Of a DNA stretch of 64,000 bases, positions 44,567 to 52,909 are shown one piece after another; the stretch's first letter is position 1, and each line of letters begins with the position of its first letter. The notes under the pieces are model-generated. The model made no database searches and was not told the DNA's origin. It saw only the letters and a list, made by a program, of their open reading frames with translations. The translations under genes were made by a program, and so were the position numbers. Source of the stretch: Alloalcanivorax xiamenensis (lineage in GTDB: Bacteria; Pseudomonadota; Gammaproteobacteria; Pseudomonadales; Alcanivoracaceae); NCBI RefSeq assembly GCF_009846745.1, contig NZ_AQPF01000002.1, positions 186,001-250,000 on the forward strand, given 5' to 3'.

Positions 44567-44684
44567 CACTCGCTGGCACGCGACACGCTTCACGCTCGCA
44601 CGCTAAAAAAAAAGAAAAACGCCACAACATCAGACATCGCCTCCGTCTTGAGCGTGCTGCGCGCTGCGTGCTGCGTGTTGCGTT
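44567..44684. repeat. Mirrored short-repeat element between tgt and queA
   Basis: Left arm (44567-44604) holds CGCTGGCACGCGACACGCTT and related units; right arm (44650-44684) holds GAGCGTGCTGCGCGCTGCGT and CTGCGTGTTGCG. The arms are inverted relatives of those at 39986-40133. The right arm is inside the 3' end of queA. Confidence 0.65.
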
Positions 44685-45697
44685 CCCTCAATGAACATGG
44701 CATCGCCGTAACTGAAAAAGCGGTAGCCTTCACGGACTGCTTCCCGGTAAGCCGCCAGCACCCGTTCCCGGCCGGCAAAGGCGCTGATCAGCATCAGCAG
44801 GGTGGAACGCGGCAGATGGAAGTTGGTGACCAGGGCGTCCACCTGACGAAAACGGTAACCGGGATAGATGAAGATATCGGTTTCCGCCTCCCCCTGGGTC
44901 AACGCACCGTCAGCGCTGGCGGCTTCCAGAGCCCGCAGCGCCGTGGTACCCACCGCCACCACCCGTCCGCCACGGGCTCGCGTCGCCAGTACCTGCTCCA
45001 CCAGGGCTTCACTGATACGAAAGCGCTCACTGTGCATGTGATGCTCTTCCACCTTATCCACGCGCACCGGCTGGAACGTGCCCGCGCCCACATGCAAGGT
45101 GACGAAGCCCGTGTCCACGCCCTGCTCCCGCAGCTGCTCGATGAAGGCCTCGTCGAAATGCAAACCGGCGGTGGGCGCCGCCACCGCGCCCGGCTCCCGG
45201 GCATACACGGTCTGATAGCGCTGCAAGTCGGTGTCTTCGTCCGGGCGGTCGATGTAAGGCGGCAACGGCACGTGGCCAATGCGCTCCAGAGCATCCAGCA
45301 CCTGCTGACACCCGGTGAACACCAGGTGGAACAATTCGCCACGCCGACCGCGAACCTCCGCCGCCACGCCGTGGTCAAATTCCAGCCAGCCGCCGGCCTT
45401 GGGCGACTTGGAAGCCCGCACATGGGCCAGCGCCTCACGACCGCCGAGCAGACGCTCGATCAGCACTTCCACCCGCCCGCCGGTTTGCTTGCGGCCGAAC
45501 AGGCGGGCCGGGATCACGCGAGTGTCGTTGAACACCAACAGATCGCCGGGCTTCAGCCAGGCGGACAGATCCGGAAACCGGCCATGCCCCATCCCCGCCC
45601 CGGTCAGCGTCAGCAAACGCGCATCACGCCTCCGCGCTGGCGGATAGCGGGCGATCAGTTGGTCCGGTAACTCAAAATCAAAATCGTCGACTTGCAC
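44630..45697 (-). CDS. queA: S-adenosylmethionine:tRNA ribosyltransferase-isomerase
   Basis: Transfers and isomerises the ribosyl part of SAM onto preQ1-tRNA to form epoxyqueuosine. The 355-residue protein starts MQVDDFDFELPDQLIARYP and contains LVFNDTRVIPARLFG, AAPTAGLHFDEAFIEQL and HLPRSTLLMLISAFAG as in all QueA proteins. The family normally ends shortly after YGDAMFI. Here about 18 extra residues (EGTQHAARSAQHAQDGGDV) are encoded by the mirrored repeat, so the repeat has provided the current stop codon. Confidence 0.95.
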   Translation of the reverse strand: MQVDDFDFELPDQLIARYPPARRRDARLLTLTGAGMGHGRFPDLSAWLKPGDLLVFNDTRVIPARLFGRKQTGGRVEVLIERLLGGREALAHVRASKSPKAGGWLEFDHGVAAEVRGRRGELFHLVFTGCQQVLDALERIGHVPLPPYIDRPDEDTDLQRYQTVYAREPGAVAAPTAGLHFDEAFIEQLREQGVDTGFVTLHVGAGTFQPVRVDKVEEHHMHSERFRISEALVEQVLATRARGGRVVAVGTTALRALEAASADGALTQGEAETDIFIYPGYRFRQVDALVTNFHLPRSTLLMLISAFAGRERVLAAYREAVREGYRFFSYGDAMFIEGTQHAARSAQHAQDGGDV

Positions 45698-45725
45698 GTA
45701 TCACCCGTGTTCAGCTCACATGTGT

Positions 45726-46202
45726 TCAGGAGCGACCTTTGCCGTTCTTCGGCATTTCCACCGTGGCGGTGAGGGACAATCGATCATGCAGAGTTTGATG
45801 AGGATGCACCAACACCACCAGATAACCGGCCCCCAGCATCAACCAGGACACACCGGCGGCGGCGAAACGGGCCAGGGTCTGCCAGAATTTCACCGGCCCG
45901 CCACGATAGCCACGAATTTGCAGCCGCCAGGCGCGCATTCCCAGAGTCTGGCCACCATGCAGCCAGAACCAGGCATAGAAAGCCCAGGTCTCCACCAGCA
46001 GCAGGGGGAACAGCACCCCCTTCAGCACCATCGGATCGGCCCGGGTGACACCGTTGATCTCCTGGGTCGGCAATCCCGTGTGGTTATAAACGATGACGAA
46101 GAGCCCGGCGGTTATAAACCATAACGCCAACACCAGAAAGCCATCGTAGACCAGCGCCATCAGCCGTTTGATCAGGCCCGCGGGTCTGGCATCTTCGATC
46201 AT
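45726..46202 (-). CDS. RDD-family membrane protein
   Basis: A 158-residue protein with three to four membrane helices. The N-terminal motif AGLIKRLMALVYDGFLVLAL carries the Arg and Asp that name the family, and the second Asp lies in HQTLHDRLS. GGQTLGMRAWRLQI is another family hallmark. Function is poorly known; some relatives act in ion or proton exchange. It lies 28 bases upstream of queA on the same strand. Confidence 0.88.
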   Translation of the reverse strand: MIEDARPAGLIKRLMALVYDGFLVLALWFITAGLFVIVYNHTGLPTQEINGVTRADPMVLKGVLFPLLLVETWAFYAWFWLHGGQTLGMRAWRLQIRGYRGGPVKFWQTLARFAAAGVSWLMLGAGYLVVLVHPHQTLHDRLSLTATVEMPKNGKGRS

Positions 46203-46269
46203 CGCTGCTCCATACGAGTTACCCGGGCGACGGCCCGCGGAGTGACCGCCACTGAGGGCGCCCCATCAC

Positions 46270-46421
46270 GGATGGTGGTCACAAATAAATCGTCCGGAAC
46301 GATTTTTGACGTCGCTCCGGCGACGGCCCGTAAGGTGACCATCATGAATGATGGTCACAAACAAATCGCCGGGAGCGATTTTTGACGTCACCCCAGGGAC
46401 GGCCCGCCGGGTGACCACCAT
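46270..46421. repeat. 76-bp tandem structured repeat, two full copies
   Basis: Copies at 46270-46345 and 46346-46421 have equal length. Each begins GATGGTGGTCACAAA or similar, includes a small hairpin (AAATCGTCCGGAACGATTT in copy 1, AAATCGCCGGGAGCGATTT in copy 2) followed by T residues, then GACGTC, GACGGCCCG and ends GTGACCAYCAT. A partial copy end lies at 46231-46256, and the start of a third copy at 46422-46440. Copy junctions form hairpins GTGACCATCAT/ATGATGGTCAC and GTGACCACC/GGTGGTCAC. Differences between copies are compensatory. Confidence 0.8.
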
Positions 46422-46435
46422 GGACGGTGGTCACA

Positions 46436-46465
46436 AAAAAACCCGCTCGGCGCGGGCCTTTTGAA
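46436..46465. terminator. Bidirectional intrinsic terminator
   Basis: CCCGC-TCGGC-GCGGG hairpin with a run of seven A's on its left (seven T's on the minus strand) and CCTTTT on its right. It would end a plus-strand transcript of the repeat array or a minus-strand transcript coming from the right. Confidence 0.8.
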
Positions 46466-46650
46466 TCATCGGCGGCGCGGTCGGTTCGGCGACCGGCCCA
46501 AACGGCGGCTATTCTAGCAAACCCGGGCCCCCCTGTCCCGCCGTGGACCGGCGTCACAGCCCGTCATCATGGTTGTTGCGGGGCGCCCCTCGGCGGCGGT
46601 ACAAGGGCACTATGACCCCGGTCACCGGGGTGCCACCCGGAGGGAGTCCC

Positions 46651-47796
46651 ATGTCCGGCTTCCGCCTGTACGCCCTGCTCGTTCTGGCTGCCCTGTCGAC
46701 ACTCCTGACTGGCGCCATCGCCACCGCTTCACCGCCTTCCGCGCCATCTCTCGGCGAACAGATCCGGGACCGCTATGAGACCGTGCTGCCGTCCCTGCCA
46801 CCGGACAAGCAGCGCCACTACGCCCTACGCCTGTACCGTCTGACCGGCGACGACGTTTATCTGGCACCGATCCGCGACGAGGTTCTGGCCATTCTGCCGC
46901 GCTGGCGGCAAGCCATGCAGGCCCTCGACTCCGCGGACCAGCGGCAGGCCCTGGCCAGCCAATTGGTGGACGACTACCGCGACGACACCCTCAAGTATCA
47001 ACGCCGCAAGGCCTTGCTGCGCCGCAGTGGCGAGCTGCCCTTCGCCAAACGGTTACTGTACCGCGTCAATCAACTTGAGGAGTTGCATCTTGCCGGCAAA
47101 CCGCCGTTTCAGGGCACCGGCCGCGCCCTGGCCTATCTGAGGGAATTCGACTTCCGCTCCTTCGTACTCGATCCCGAGGTCATCACGGTGTACTCGGCGC
47201 AGACCGCGAACCTGGTCTACTACCTGTACCGGCTCGGATTACAGGATTTGCGCGAGCCCTACCAACAGGCCTTTCGGCGCGTCTACCCACCCGACACCCG
47301 GCACCAGGGGCTCGAATTGCAGGAAAAGGTCTATGGCATGACCCATCTGGTGATCGCCGCCAGCGGCTATTACCAACATGCCGTGGCGCGCAAGGACTTT
47401 GCCTGGATTTTCGATTATTTCGAGCACCGGGCCGGCCACGTCATCCAAGGCACCAAGCCGGATGTGTATACCGAGATGGCGCTGTGTTTCCTGCTCGCGG
47501 AAGAGCCGGACAACCCGGTCATCGGCAAGGTCAAAGCGGCGCTGGAACGGGAGTTTGATGACAAGGCGGACATGATTCCGGCCACCGACGGCAGCACCGA
47601 CCCCGCCCGCGGCGAGCACCGCAACACCCTGGCGGTGATGCTCTATTACTGGCCGGAGAAGCTTCACACGGGTCCGGACCTGTCCCGGACCCGCCCCTTC
47701 CAGCAAGCGCCGTCCATACCCAAAGACACCACAACAGGGCGGAAAAGTATCGATGGCGCCCCGTCTCAAGCCTCCCGCACACGGTTCATGGATTGA
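46651..47796 (+). CDS. DUF3541-domain protein, exported
   Basis: A 381-residue protein with a signal peptide (MSGFRLYALLVLAALSTLLT, then GAIATA before the cut). The body is all helical, starting LGEQIRDRYETVLPSLPPDK and YALRLYRLTGDDVYL, and matches the DUF3541 family, which I know by sequence but not by function. Repeating helical pairs with aromatic residues (TANLVYYLYRLGL, HLVIAASGYYQHAV) resemble an alpha/alpha toroid. The ATG at 46651 has GGAGGGAG upstream. The 3' end overlaps that of the convergent hydrolase by 31 bases. Confidence 0.72.
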   Translation: MSGFRLYALLVLAALSTLLTGAIATASPPSAPSLGEQIRDRYETVLPSLPPDKQRHYALRLYRLTGDDVYLAPIRDEVLAILPRWRQAMQALDSADQRQALASQLVDDYRDDTLKYQRRKALLRRSGELPFAKRLLYRVNQLEELHLAGKPPFQGTGRALAYLREFDFRSFVLDPEVITVYSAQTANLVYYLYRLGLQDLREPYQQAFRRVYPPDTRHQGLELQEKVYGMTHLVIAASGYYQHAVARKDFAWIFDYFEHRAGHVIQGTKPDVYTEMALCFLLAEEPDNPVIGKVKAALEREFDDKADMIPATDGSTDPARGEHRNTLAVMLYYWPEKLHTGPDLSRTRPFQQAPSIPKDTTTGRKSIDGAPSQASRTRFMD

Positions 47797-48956
47797 TAAA
47801 CGGCACCTTCAAAATCCAGATAGCCCGCGAACGAGGAGGGGTCGCCGAAGGGCAGGATCTGGGTCGCCCAGTAGCCACCGATGCCGTTGCGACGATCAAT
47901 CCAATAGAACAGGTTAGCCAGCCCCGCCCAACCGATAGCGCCTTTAGGGCGACCGGTGGGAGCGTCTTCCTCCACCGTCATGAAGGTGAAAGACCACCCC
48001 TTCTTCAACCCCGGAAAGAACTCCGCGTCATTGGATAACGGCGCGATGACGCCCGGCAACATACCCACTTTCTGATGGGGTTCGAGTTGGTTGGTCACCG
48101 CCATGGCGACAGTCTCGGGCTTCAGCACCTGGCCGTTCGATCCGGCGCCGTCGTTGAGCCACATACGAATGAACTTCATATATTCCGGCACGCTGGCATA
48201 CAGACCATGTCCGCCGCAGTCGACTTCCGGTTCATCCGGCAGAAAGAAATTCATATCCTCGAGTGCACCATCAGCCTGGCGCGCGTAGACAGCGGCGGTA
48301 CGATCCCGCATGGCGGCGGTGCGGGTAAACCCGACGTCTTCCATGCCCAGTGGCGCAAAAACGCGTTCACGCAAGACCGTGCCCAGACGCTGGCCACGGA
48401 TGCTCTCGACGATCTGGCCGACCCAATCAATGTTCGTGCCGTATTCCCATCGGGTCCCGGGGTCGAACAACAAGGGTGTCTCAAGACTCGCTCGAGAGCA
48501 GGTTATCGCGCCGGGCTGGCCATGCTCCGCCGCCATGCGCGAATAGTTTTCGTTGAAAAAGTCATAGCCAAAACCGGCGGTGTGGGTCAGTAGTTGGCGG
48601 GTGGTAATGTCGGATTCCGGTGCTCTCAATACCGGCTGGCCACGGGCATCAAAGCCATCCAGCACCGGCAATTCGCCAATGACGGGTACATATTCCCTGG
48701 CTGGTGCGTCCAGATCCAGCAGTCCCTCCTCGACACATTGCAGCGCGGCGGTTCCCGCGATGGCCTTGGTGGTGGAAAAGATCGCGAAGACAGTGTCCTC
48801 TGTCATTGGCATTCCGTCCGGCCCTCGCTCTCCGGCTGCGCCGGAATACAAATCACGCTCCCGATCCGTGACCATGGCGACGACGCCGGGTACACGCGGG
48901 CTTTCCGTGACAACTCGATGAAGGATGCTGTCAATGGACGCTCTCAAGTCGGTCAT
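47766..48956 (-). CDS. Serine hydrolase of the beta-lactamase/esterase VIII family
   Basis: A 396-residue enzyme with the class C beta-lactamase fold. The nucleophile motif is S61-T-T-K64 (FAIFSTTKAIAG), and the Tyr motif is YGTN in place of Y-x-N. The third motif is likely in the late GRPKGAIGWAG segment. HTAGFGYDF follows a typical LLTHTAG. There is no signal peptide, which favours an intracellular carboxylesterase over an antibiotic-degrading beta-lactamase. The AraC gene 116 bases upstream on the same strand could regulate it. Confidence 0.87.
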   Translation of the reverse strand: MTDLRASIDSILHRVVTESPRVPGVVAMVTDRERDLYSGAAGERGPDGMPMTEDTVFAIFSTTKAIAGTAALQCVEEGLLDLDAPAREYVPVIGELPVLDGFDARGQPVLRAPESDITTRQLLTHTAGFGYDFFNENYSRMAAEHGQPGAITCSRASLETPLLFDPGTRWEYGTNIDWVGQIVESIRGQRLGTVLRERVFAPLGMEDVGFTRTAAMRDRTAAVYARQADGALEDMNFFLPDEPEVDCGGHGLYASVPEYMKFIRMWLNDGAGSNGQVLKPETVAMAVTNQLEPHQKVGMLPGVIAPLSNDAEFFPGLKKGWSFTFMTVEEDAPTGRPKGAIGWAGLANLFYWIDRRNGIGGYWATQILPFGDPSSFAGYLDFEGAVYQSMNRVREA

Positions 48957-49072
48957 GTCATTGTCCTTTTATTGAATGTTGTGGGATGACGGACAGTGAA
49001 GCGTGCGTCGGCATGAGGCTACGCGCCATTCGAAATCGGCGGGCTGCATTCCGAATCGGAAGATATTTTGTA

Positions 49073-50086
49073 TTACGTTTGTTTCGCGGCGGCCAAAGTG
49101 TGTGAGGGCAGTTCGCCGAAACGGCGCCTGTAAATGCGCGCCAAGGCCCCCAGGTTGACGTACCCCCAATCAGCGGCGATCGAAGTCACGGTTTCTCCCA
49201 GCGATGGGTTTTGCAAGGCCTTGCGCAAGCCCTCCAATCGGCGGGCACGTAAAAAGTCGTACGGGGTAACGCCACGGGAGCGCCGAAATCCATCGGACAG
49301 TGCCCGAGCGGAAACCCCCACCATTCGTGCGATTTCGCCGATGGTGGGTGGGTTATCGGCCTGCTCGGACATGATTTCCTCGGCCTGACGAACATAGCGT
49401 GGCGTCACCGGCATGGTTTCCTTGCGCATTGCCAGGCCCACGCCATCCCCCCATGTTTGCAACAGCTCCAGGCATAGCAGTTCCTCCAGGTGCCGGGCCA
49501 TCACCGGCTCCGCCTTGAGGCGGCCGCAGGCCTCGACGGACCGGACCACATAGCACAGCAAGGCATACCACCGCGAGCCGTTCCCTCCGAAAGCCAATCG
49601 TCGGGTCCACAGCGTGTCGTCCGGCACGAACCCCAACCAATGCATGGCGACATCGGCCATCGCTTGATGGGGGATCGTCAGGTTTAACTGCATATGATGG
49701 CTGTCGGCATCGAGCCAATAGTCGGTTCTTGAACAATCGACCACGAAGCTTTCCCCCGCTCCGGTGCTAACGTCAGAGACCTCGTCCTGCTTATGGCGCA
49801 ACGCACCTTTAATGGTGTTCAGGACCAGAATATTCCCCGCCGCCGGATCGAAATTATCCAGATGAACGGGAACGCCATAAGAAAATCGCGTCATCGTGAT
49901 GCGTTGGACTTCCACCGAACGCATGGTGGCGGAAGGAAGCAACCGCGGTGTAGCCGGCCTTACGCGATAGGGCATATAGACCCTGCGGCAGAATTCCTGA
50001 ACCTCGTCCCAATCTCTGGATGACGTGGGGCCATCTTGTGCGATGGGGCGGCCCGACATGTCAGTCAATAGTGCCTGCTCCAGCAT
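49073..50086 (-). CDS. AraC-family transcriptional regulator
   Basis: A 337-residue regulator. The N-terminal domain (about 30-200) is of the AraC-binding-like type found in regulators of aromatic and alkane pathways. The C-terminal 100 residues hold two helix-turn-helix motifs (PTIGEIARMVGVSARALSDG and TVTSIAADWGYVNLGALARI, followed by YRRRFGELPS). The ATG at 50086 with GGAGAGG upstream is preferred to the GTG at 50101. It lies upstream of the serine hydrolase in the same direction, a common pairing for substrate-induced esterases. Confidence 0.87.
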   Translation of the reverse strand: MLEQALLTDMSGRPIAQDGPTSSRDWDEVQEFCRRVYMPYRVRPATPRLLPSATMRSVEVQRITMTRFSYGVPVHLDNFDPAAGNILVLNTIKGALRHKQDEVSDVSTGAGESFVVDCSRTDYWLDADSHHMQLNLTIPHQAMADVAMHWLGFVPDDTLWTRRLAFGGNGSRWYALLCYVVRSVEACGRLKAEPVMARHLEELLCLELLQTWGDGVGLAMRKETMPVTPRYVRQAEEIMSEQADNPPTIGEIARMVGVSARALSDGFRRSRGVTPYDFLRARRLEGLRKALQNPSLGETVTSIAADWGYVNLGALARIYRRRFGELPSHTLAAAKQT

Positions 50087-50101
50087 TTGCCTCTCCACCA
50101 C

Positions 50102-50703
50102 CTGCTTTCAGGAAATCCGGACATCACTTCTGTCATAAAATGTCCAGTGCCGCCATACAACTTTGGTGCGATCAACAGTGCGGATATGGAGCCCGGCGCC
50201 GGGTCCGATATCCGATACTCGAGCCATTCAGAACCGTTCGTGGCAAGAAGGCAGGCGGCGTGATGATATCGCAGGCAAAAAAGCCGGAGAACAGCGCCCC
50301 GGCCTATGATTCGCCAAGTTTAAGGTGTCTTGGCGCACCACGAATTTGGTACAGAGGCCGGACTTGAACCGGCACGCCCATCTCCCGCTGCCAAGACGGT
50401 CATCGTGGTCCCTTGCCGCTTGCGGCATGACGCCCTGTCGGATCGAGAATCAGGGCGGCCTCCGGACTCCGATCCTGCCCTCCCGCCTATAACGACACTA
50501 TAACGGCACCCCCACGAAGGAGGCGCTCAACCACGCGCCAGTGGCCGCTCCTGTCCCTAATCGGACGGAGAGGTCGCCCAGCTGAGCACTGTTTTTAAAG
50601 GCGCCTATTGCCCAATAGGATTCTCTACTCGTCGATATGAATAGACGTCGTGCAAGCCGCCACCATATCGGGAAAGCTATAACCACATGGGGATCTCATG
50701 GGG
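50102..50703. other. 600-base gene-free region with a tRNA relic
   Basis: No credible ORF. From left to right it contains a hairpin CGCCAAG-N10-CTTGGCG (50312-50335), a tRNA-Leu 3'-end-like fragment (50348-50376), then mixed sequence whose GC content drops toward the right, where a lower-GC gene pair begins. The layout suggests the scar of an integration event. Confidence 0.5.
50348..50376 (-). other. tRNA-Leu 3'-end relic (possible attachment site)
   Basis: On the minus strand the sequence reads GTGCCGGTTCAAGTCCGGCC and then TCTGTACCA. The T-arm GCCGG-TTCAAGT-CCGGC and the CCA end match bacterial tRNA-Leu, but the acceptor strand is one base short and no D-arm, anticodon arm or 5' acceptor can be found upstream. 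Integrases often leave such 3'-end copies at element borders. Confidence 0.5.
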
Positions 50704-51699
50704 TCAGATATTCCATCTTTCTTCGATTGATTGCCTTTCCATACTTCCAAAGTTCGCCCTATATTGCCGTGGAGACACACCGAGACGGCGCAGAAACACA
50801 GAACGCATAAGTTGCGCATCACGTAATCCGCATTCGGCCGCAATGGTCTTCAATGGCAATCTTCCACATTCTAACAGCCCGCGGGCCGCATCAACCCTGA
50901 CCATCTCAACAAACTCAGCCGGACTCATTCTGGTTTCCCGCGAGAATACACGGGAGAAATTCCTCGGACTCATTCCGAGCATATCCGCAAGCGCCTTCAC
51001 CCTGAGGTCCGCAGTCAGGTTTGACAAGACATACTCTTGCACCTGCGCGACTGGCGAATCTGAGTCGATGAACGGCATCAAATAAGGACTGAACTGCGAT
51101 TGCCCTCCCGATCGCTGGGTATAGACAACGAGCCGCTTTGCCACATTGAGCGCCACATCCTGACCTTGATCGCGAGCCACAAGAAAGAGAGCGAGATCAA
51201 TGCCCGCAGTAACCCCGGCGGAGGTGTACAGATTACCATCGCTGATATAGAGGCGATCCGGCTGGACTTTGGCGTCGGGGCATAACTCAGCCAATGCGTC
51301 AGCATCGTTCCAATGCGTTGTGACCATGCGGCCAGCCAAAAGGCCTGCTCTGGCAAGAATGAACGCTCCGTTGCAAATCGAGCCAAACCGCTGAGCCCGG
51401 GCCGATGCTTGGCCCAACCAAAGCGCAAACGCCCTCGATACCTCAAGCCCAGGGATCGAGGGCCCACCAGCCACCAGTAATAGGCTGAACGCATCCTTTA
51501 CATCCATGTAGTGACAGTGAGGTCGAAGTAAGGCTCCGTTTGAGCATCGGATCGAGTGCGGCTCCATCCCGATAACGGTCAGATGATACTGAGCGTCCGG
51601 CAGTAAAAACCGATTGGCTTCGGCAAAGACATCAAGCGGTCCAAATATATCCAGAGCCTGTGAGTCCTGAGGGGCGACGATACCCACATGATGGACCAT
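50704..51699 (-). CDS. GlxA-type regulator (DJ-1/PfpI domain plus AraC HTH)
   Basis: A 331-residue regulator. The N-terminal DJ-1/PfpI-like domain (1-185) includes FGPLDVFAEANRF, LLVAGG and the nucleophile-elbow-like FGSICNGAFILARAGLL with its Cys. The AraC-type DNA-binding domain (220-320) reads LADMLGMSPRNFSRVFSRET and ERWNI closes the protein. GlxA-type regulators control metabolism of glycine betaine, arginine and related nitrogen compounds. It is divergent from a peptidase-like gene, its probable target. GC and codon use are lower than in the flanking regions. Confidence 0.88.
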   Translation of the reverse strand: MVHHVGIVAPQDSQALDIFGPLDVFAEANRFLLPDAQYHLTVIGMEPHSIRCSNGALLRPHCHYMDVKDAFSLLLVAGGPSIPGLEVSRAFALWLGQASARAQRFGSICNGAFILARAGLLAGRMVTTHWNDADALAELCPDAKVQPDRLYISDGNLYTSAGVTAGIDLALFLVARDQGQDVALNVAKRLVVYTQRSGGQSQFSPYLMPFIDSDSPVAQVQEYVLSNLTADLRVKALADMLGMSPRNFSRVFSRETRMSPAEFVEMVRVDAARGLLECGRLPLKTIAAECGLRDAQLMRSVFLRRLGVSPRQYRANFGSMERQSIEERWNI

Positions 51700-51898
51700 A
51701 GCGAGCGACTCCTACGTAACGCAACGGGGACATTGCGCACTCTACAACCCGCTGCTCGCCCAACGAAGCCGACAGCATGATTGTTGGCACAAAACACATT
51801 CGGGTTGTCCTAGATCATGCCCAAACGCCACTGGGTGGAACAGGCCCCTTGCTACGACAATAACCACTCCCTCATCCCGATCATCAAGGAGTTGTTTC
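51700..51898. promoter_or_regulatory. Divergent promoter region of the GlxA/M24 pair
   Basis: About 200 AT-richer bases between the divergent regulator and M24 peptidase-like genes. It should carry both promoters and the regulator site. I see no clear repeat. Confidence 0.4.
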
Positions 51899-52585
51899 AT
51901 GGACAAAACGACCGTACATGCCGCCGAACGTGTGGGCCCGGCCTTTTCGACAGACGGCATGCTATTGGCACGCAGAAAAACACGGCAAGCCATTCACGAC
52001 ATCGCTAGCCGTGTCACTCCAGGAATGGTGGAAGAAGAAGCCGTCACCATGGCAAAACAGGTTTTGATCGACAGCGGAATGGCTCTTAGCTGGCACCCCA
52101 CCCGTGTGCGCTTTGGCCGAAACACGATCAAACCGATGAAACGCAAGTCTGAGCCTGGCGTGATGCTGCAGGAGAACGACATTTTCTTCATCGACATCGC
52201 ACCTCGCGTGAACGCCTGGGAAGGCGATGGCGGCGCCAGCTTTATCGTCGGCGAACACCCCGACTATTCACGCTGTGCGGCCGATGCGGAGCGTCTTTTC
52301 CACGACGCGCGAGAAGTCTGGAGCTCCCAGAATCTGACCGGCCAAGCGCTGTACGCATACGCGGAAAGCACCGCCCGAAAAATGGGTTGGGAACTGAATC
52401 TTGACCTTCCGGGACACCGAATATCGGACTTTCCGCATGCGGCTATCCATGCAGGGGCATTAGCCGACCTTGACGTCCCGCCATCGGCAATGCGTTGGAT
52501 CCTGGAGATACATCTGTGTGACCCTCAGCGACGTTTCGGCGCGTTCCACGAAGACATGCTGCTGGACGACGAACACTACAACTGA
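51899..52585 (+). CDS. M24-family (Xaa-Pro aminopeptidase-like) protein
   Basis: A 228-residue protein with the pita-bread fold of the M24 family: TPGMVEEEAVTMAKQVLID, FGRNTIKPMKRKSEPGVMLQ, FFIDIAPRVNAWEGDGGASF and a late HEDMLL. The usual metal ligands are D-x10-D, H, E, E. The Asp pair is replaced by IDIAPR...EGDGG and the final Glu reads FHEDMLL, so catalysis is uncertain; creatinase-like or non-peptidase functions are possible. AAGGAG precedes the ATG. It is the only target candidate of the divergent GlxA-type regulator. Confidence 0.8.
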   Translation: MDKTTVHAAERVGPAFSTDGMLLARRKTRQAIHDIASRVTPGMVEEEAVTMAKQVLIDSGMALSWHPTRVRFGRNTIKPMKRKSEPGVMLQENDIFFIDIAPRVNAWEGDGGASFIVGEHPDYSRCAADAERLFHDAREVWSSQNLTGQALYAYAESTARKMGWELNLDLPGHRISDFPHAAIHAGALADLDVPPSAMRWILEIHLCDPQRRFGAFHEDMLLDDEHYN

Positions 52586-52909
52586 GTTTTCTCTTTAGGT
52601 TTAGGAGGCCCCTCCCAAGCCAGAACTTATGAGCCCCAGGGCAGCAAGCACTATGGATCAACGTTGCGCCCTCTCGCGGTCACCAACCGGCGAGAGAGTT
52701 CGACCTCGATCCCGCGGATCAGACCCGTCGCTTGTTCTTGACCGTTGCCTATCAGAAAGCTCAGCACCTGTGACGGCACCAACAGAAAACTTTCCACCAG
52801 TTACCTCAGAAATCGTGCCGCTACTCAACGCCTTGAAGACAGCTCTGTCTTTGTTTGCTGCGGCACTGTGCCCGGCGAGCCACTTCACGCCAACCCCTGG
52901 TCGGCACAA
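52586..52909. other. Intergenic region with a short orphan coding stretch
   Basis: About 320 bases without a complete gene. On the plus strand a stop-free segment (52654-52773) reads like real protein near its end (REFDLDPADQTRRLFLTVAY, then QKAQHL and a stop). It has no start or partner and may be the C-terminal scrap of a lost gene, which I cannot identify. Confidence 0.35.

Larger units (their letters stand above)
46203..46650. other. Intergenic region holding structured repeats and a terminator
   Basis: About 450 bases between two divergent genes. The left two-thirds is a tandem repeat of 76 bases with internal hairpins, followed by a bidirectional terminator at 46442-46465. The right third should hold the promoter of the DUF3541 gene. 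No ORF is convincing. Confidence 0.6.

Noticed and set aside
46270..46421. CRISPR array or known riboswitch
   Set aside because: Copies abut without spacers, and the hairpin loops do not fit mini-ykkC (ACGR) or other riboswitch motifs I know.
47766..48956. Antibiotic-resistance class C beta-lactamase
   Set aside because: No signal peptide and a YGTN motif with esterase-like flanks; a family VIII carboxylesterase is more likely.
50348..50430. A functional tRNA-Leu on the minus strand
   Set aside because: Only the T-arm and CCA end are present; the acceptor strand is short and no anticodon arm, D-arm or 5' strand can be found.
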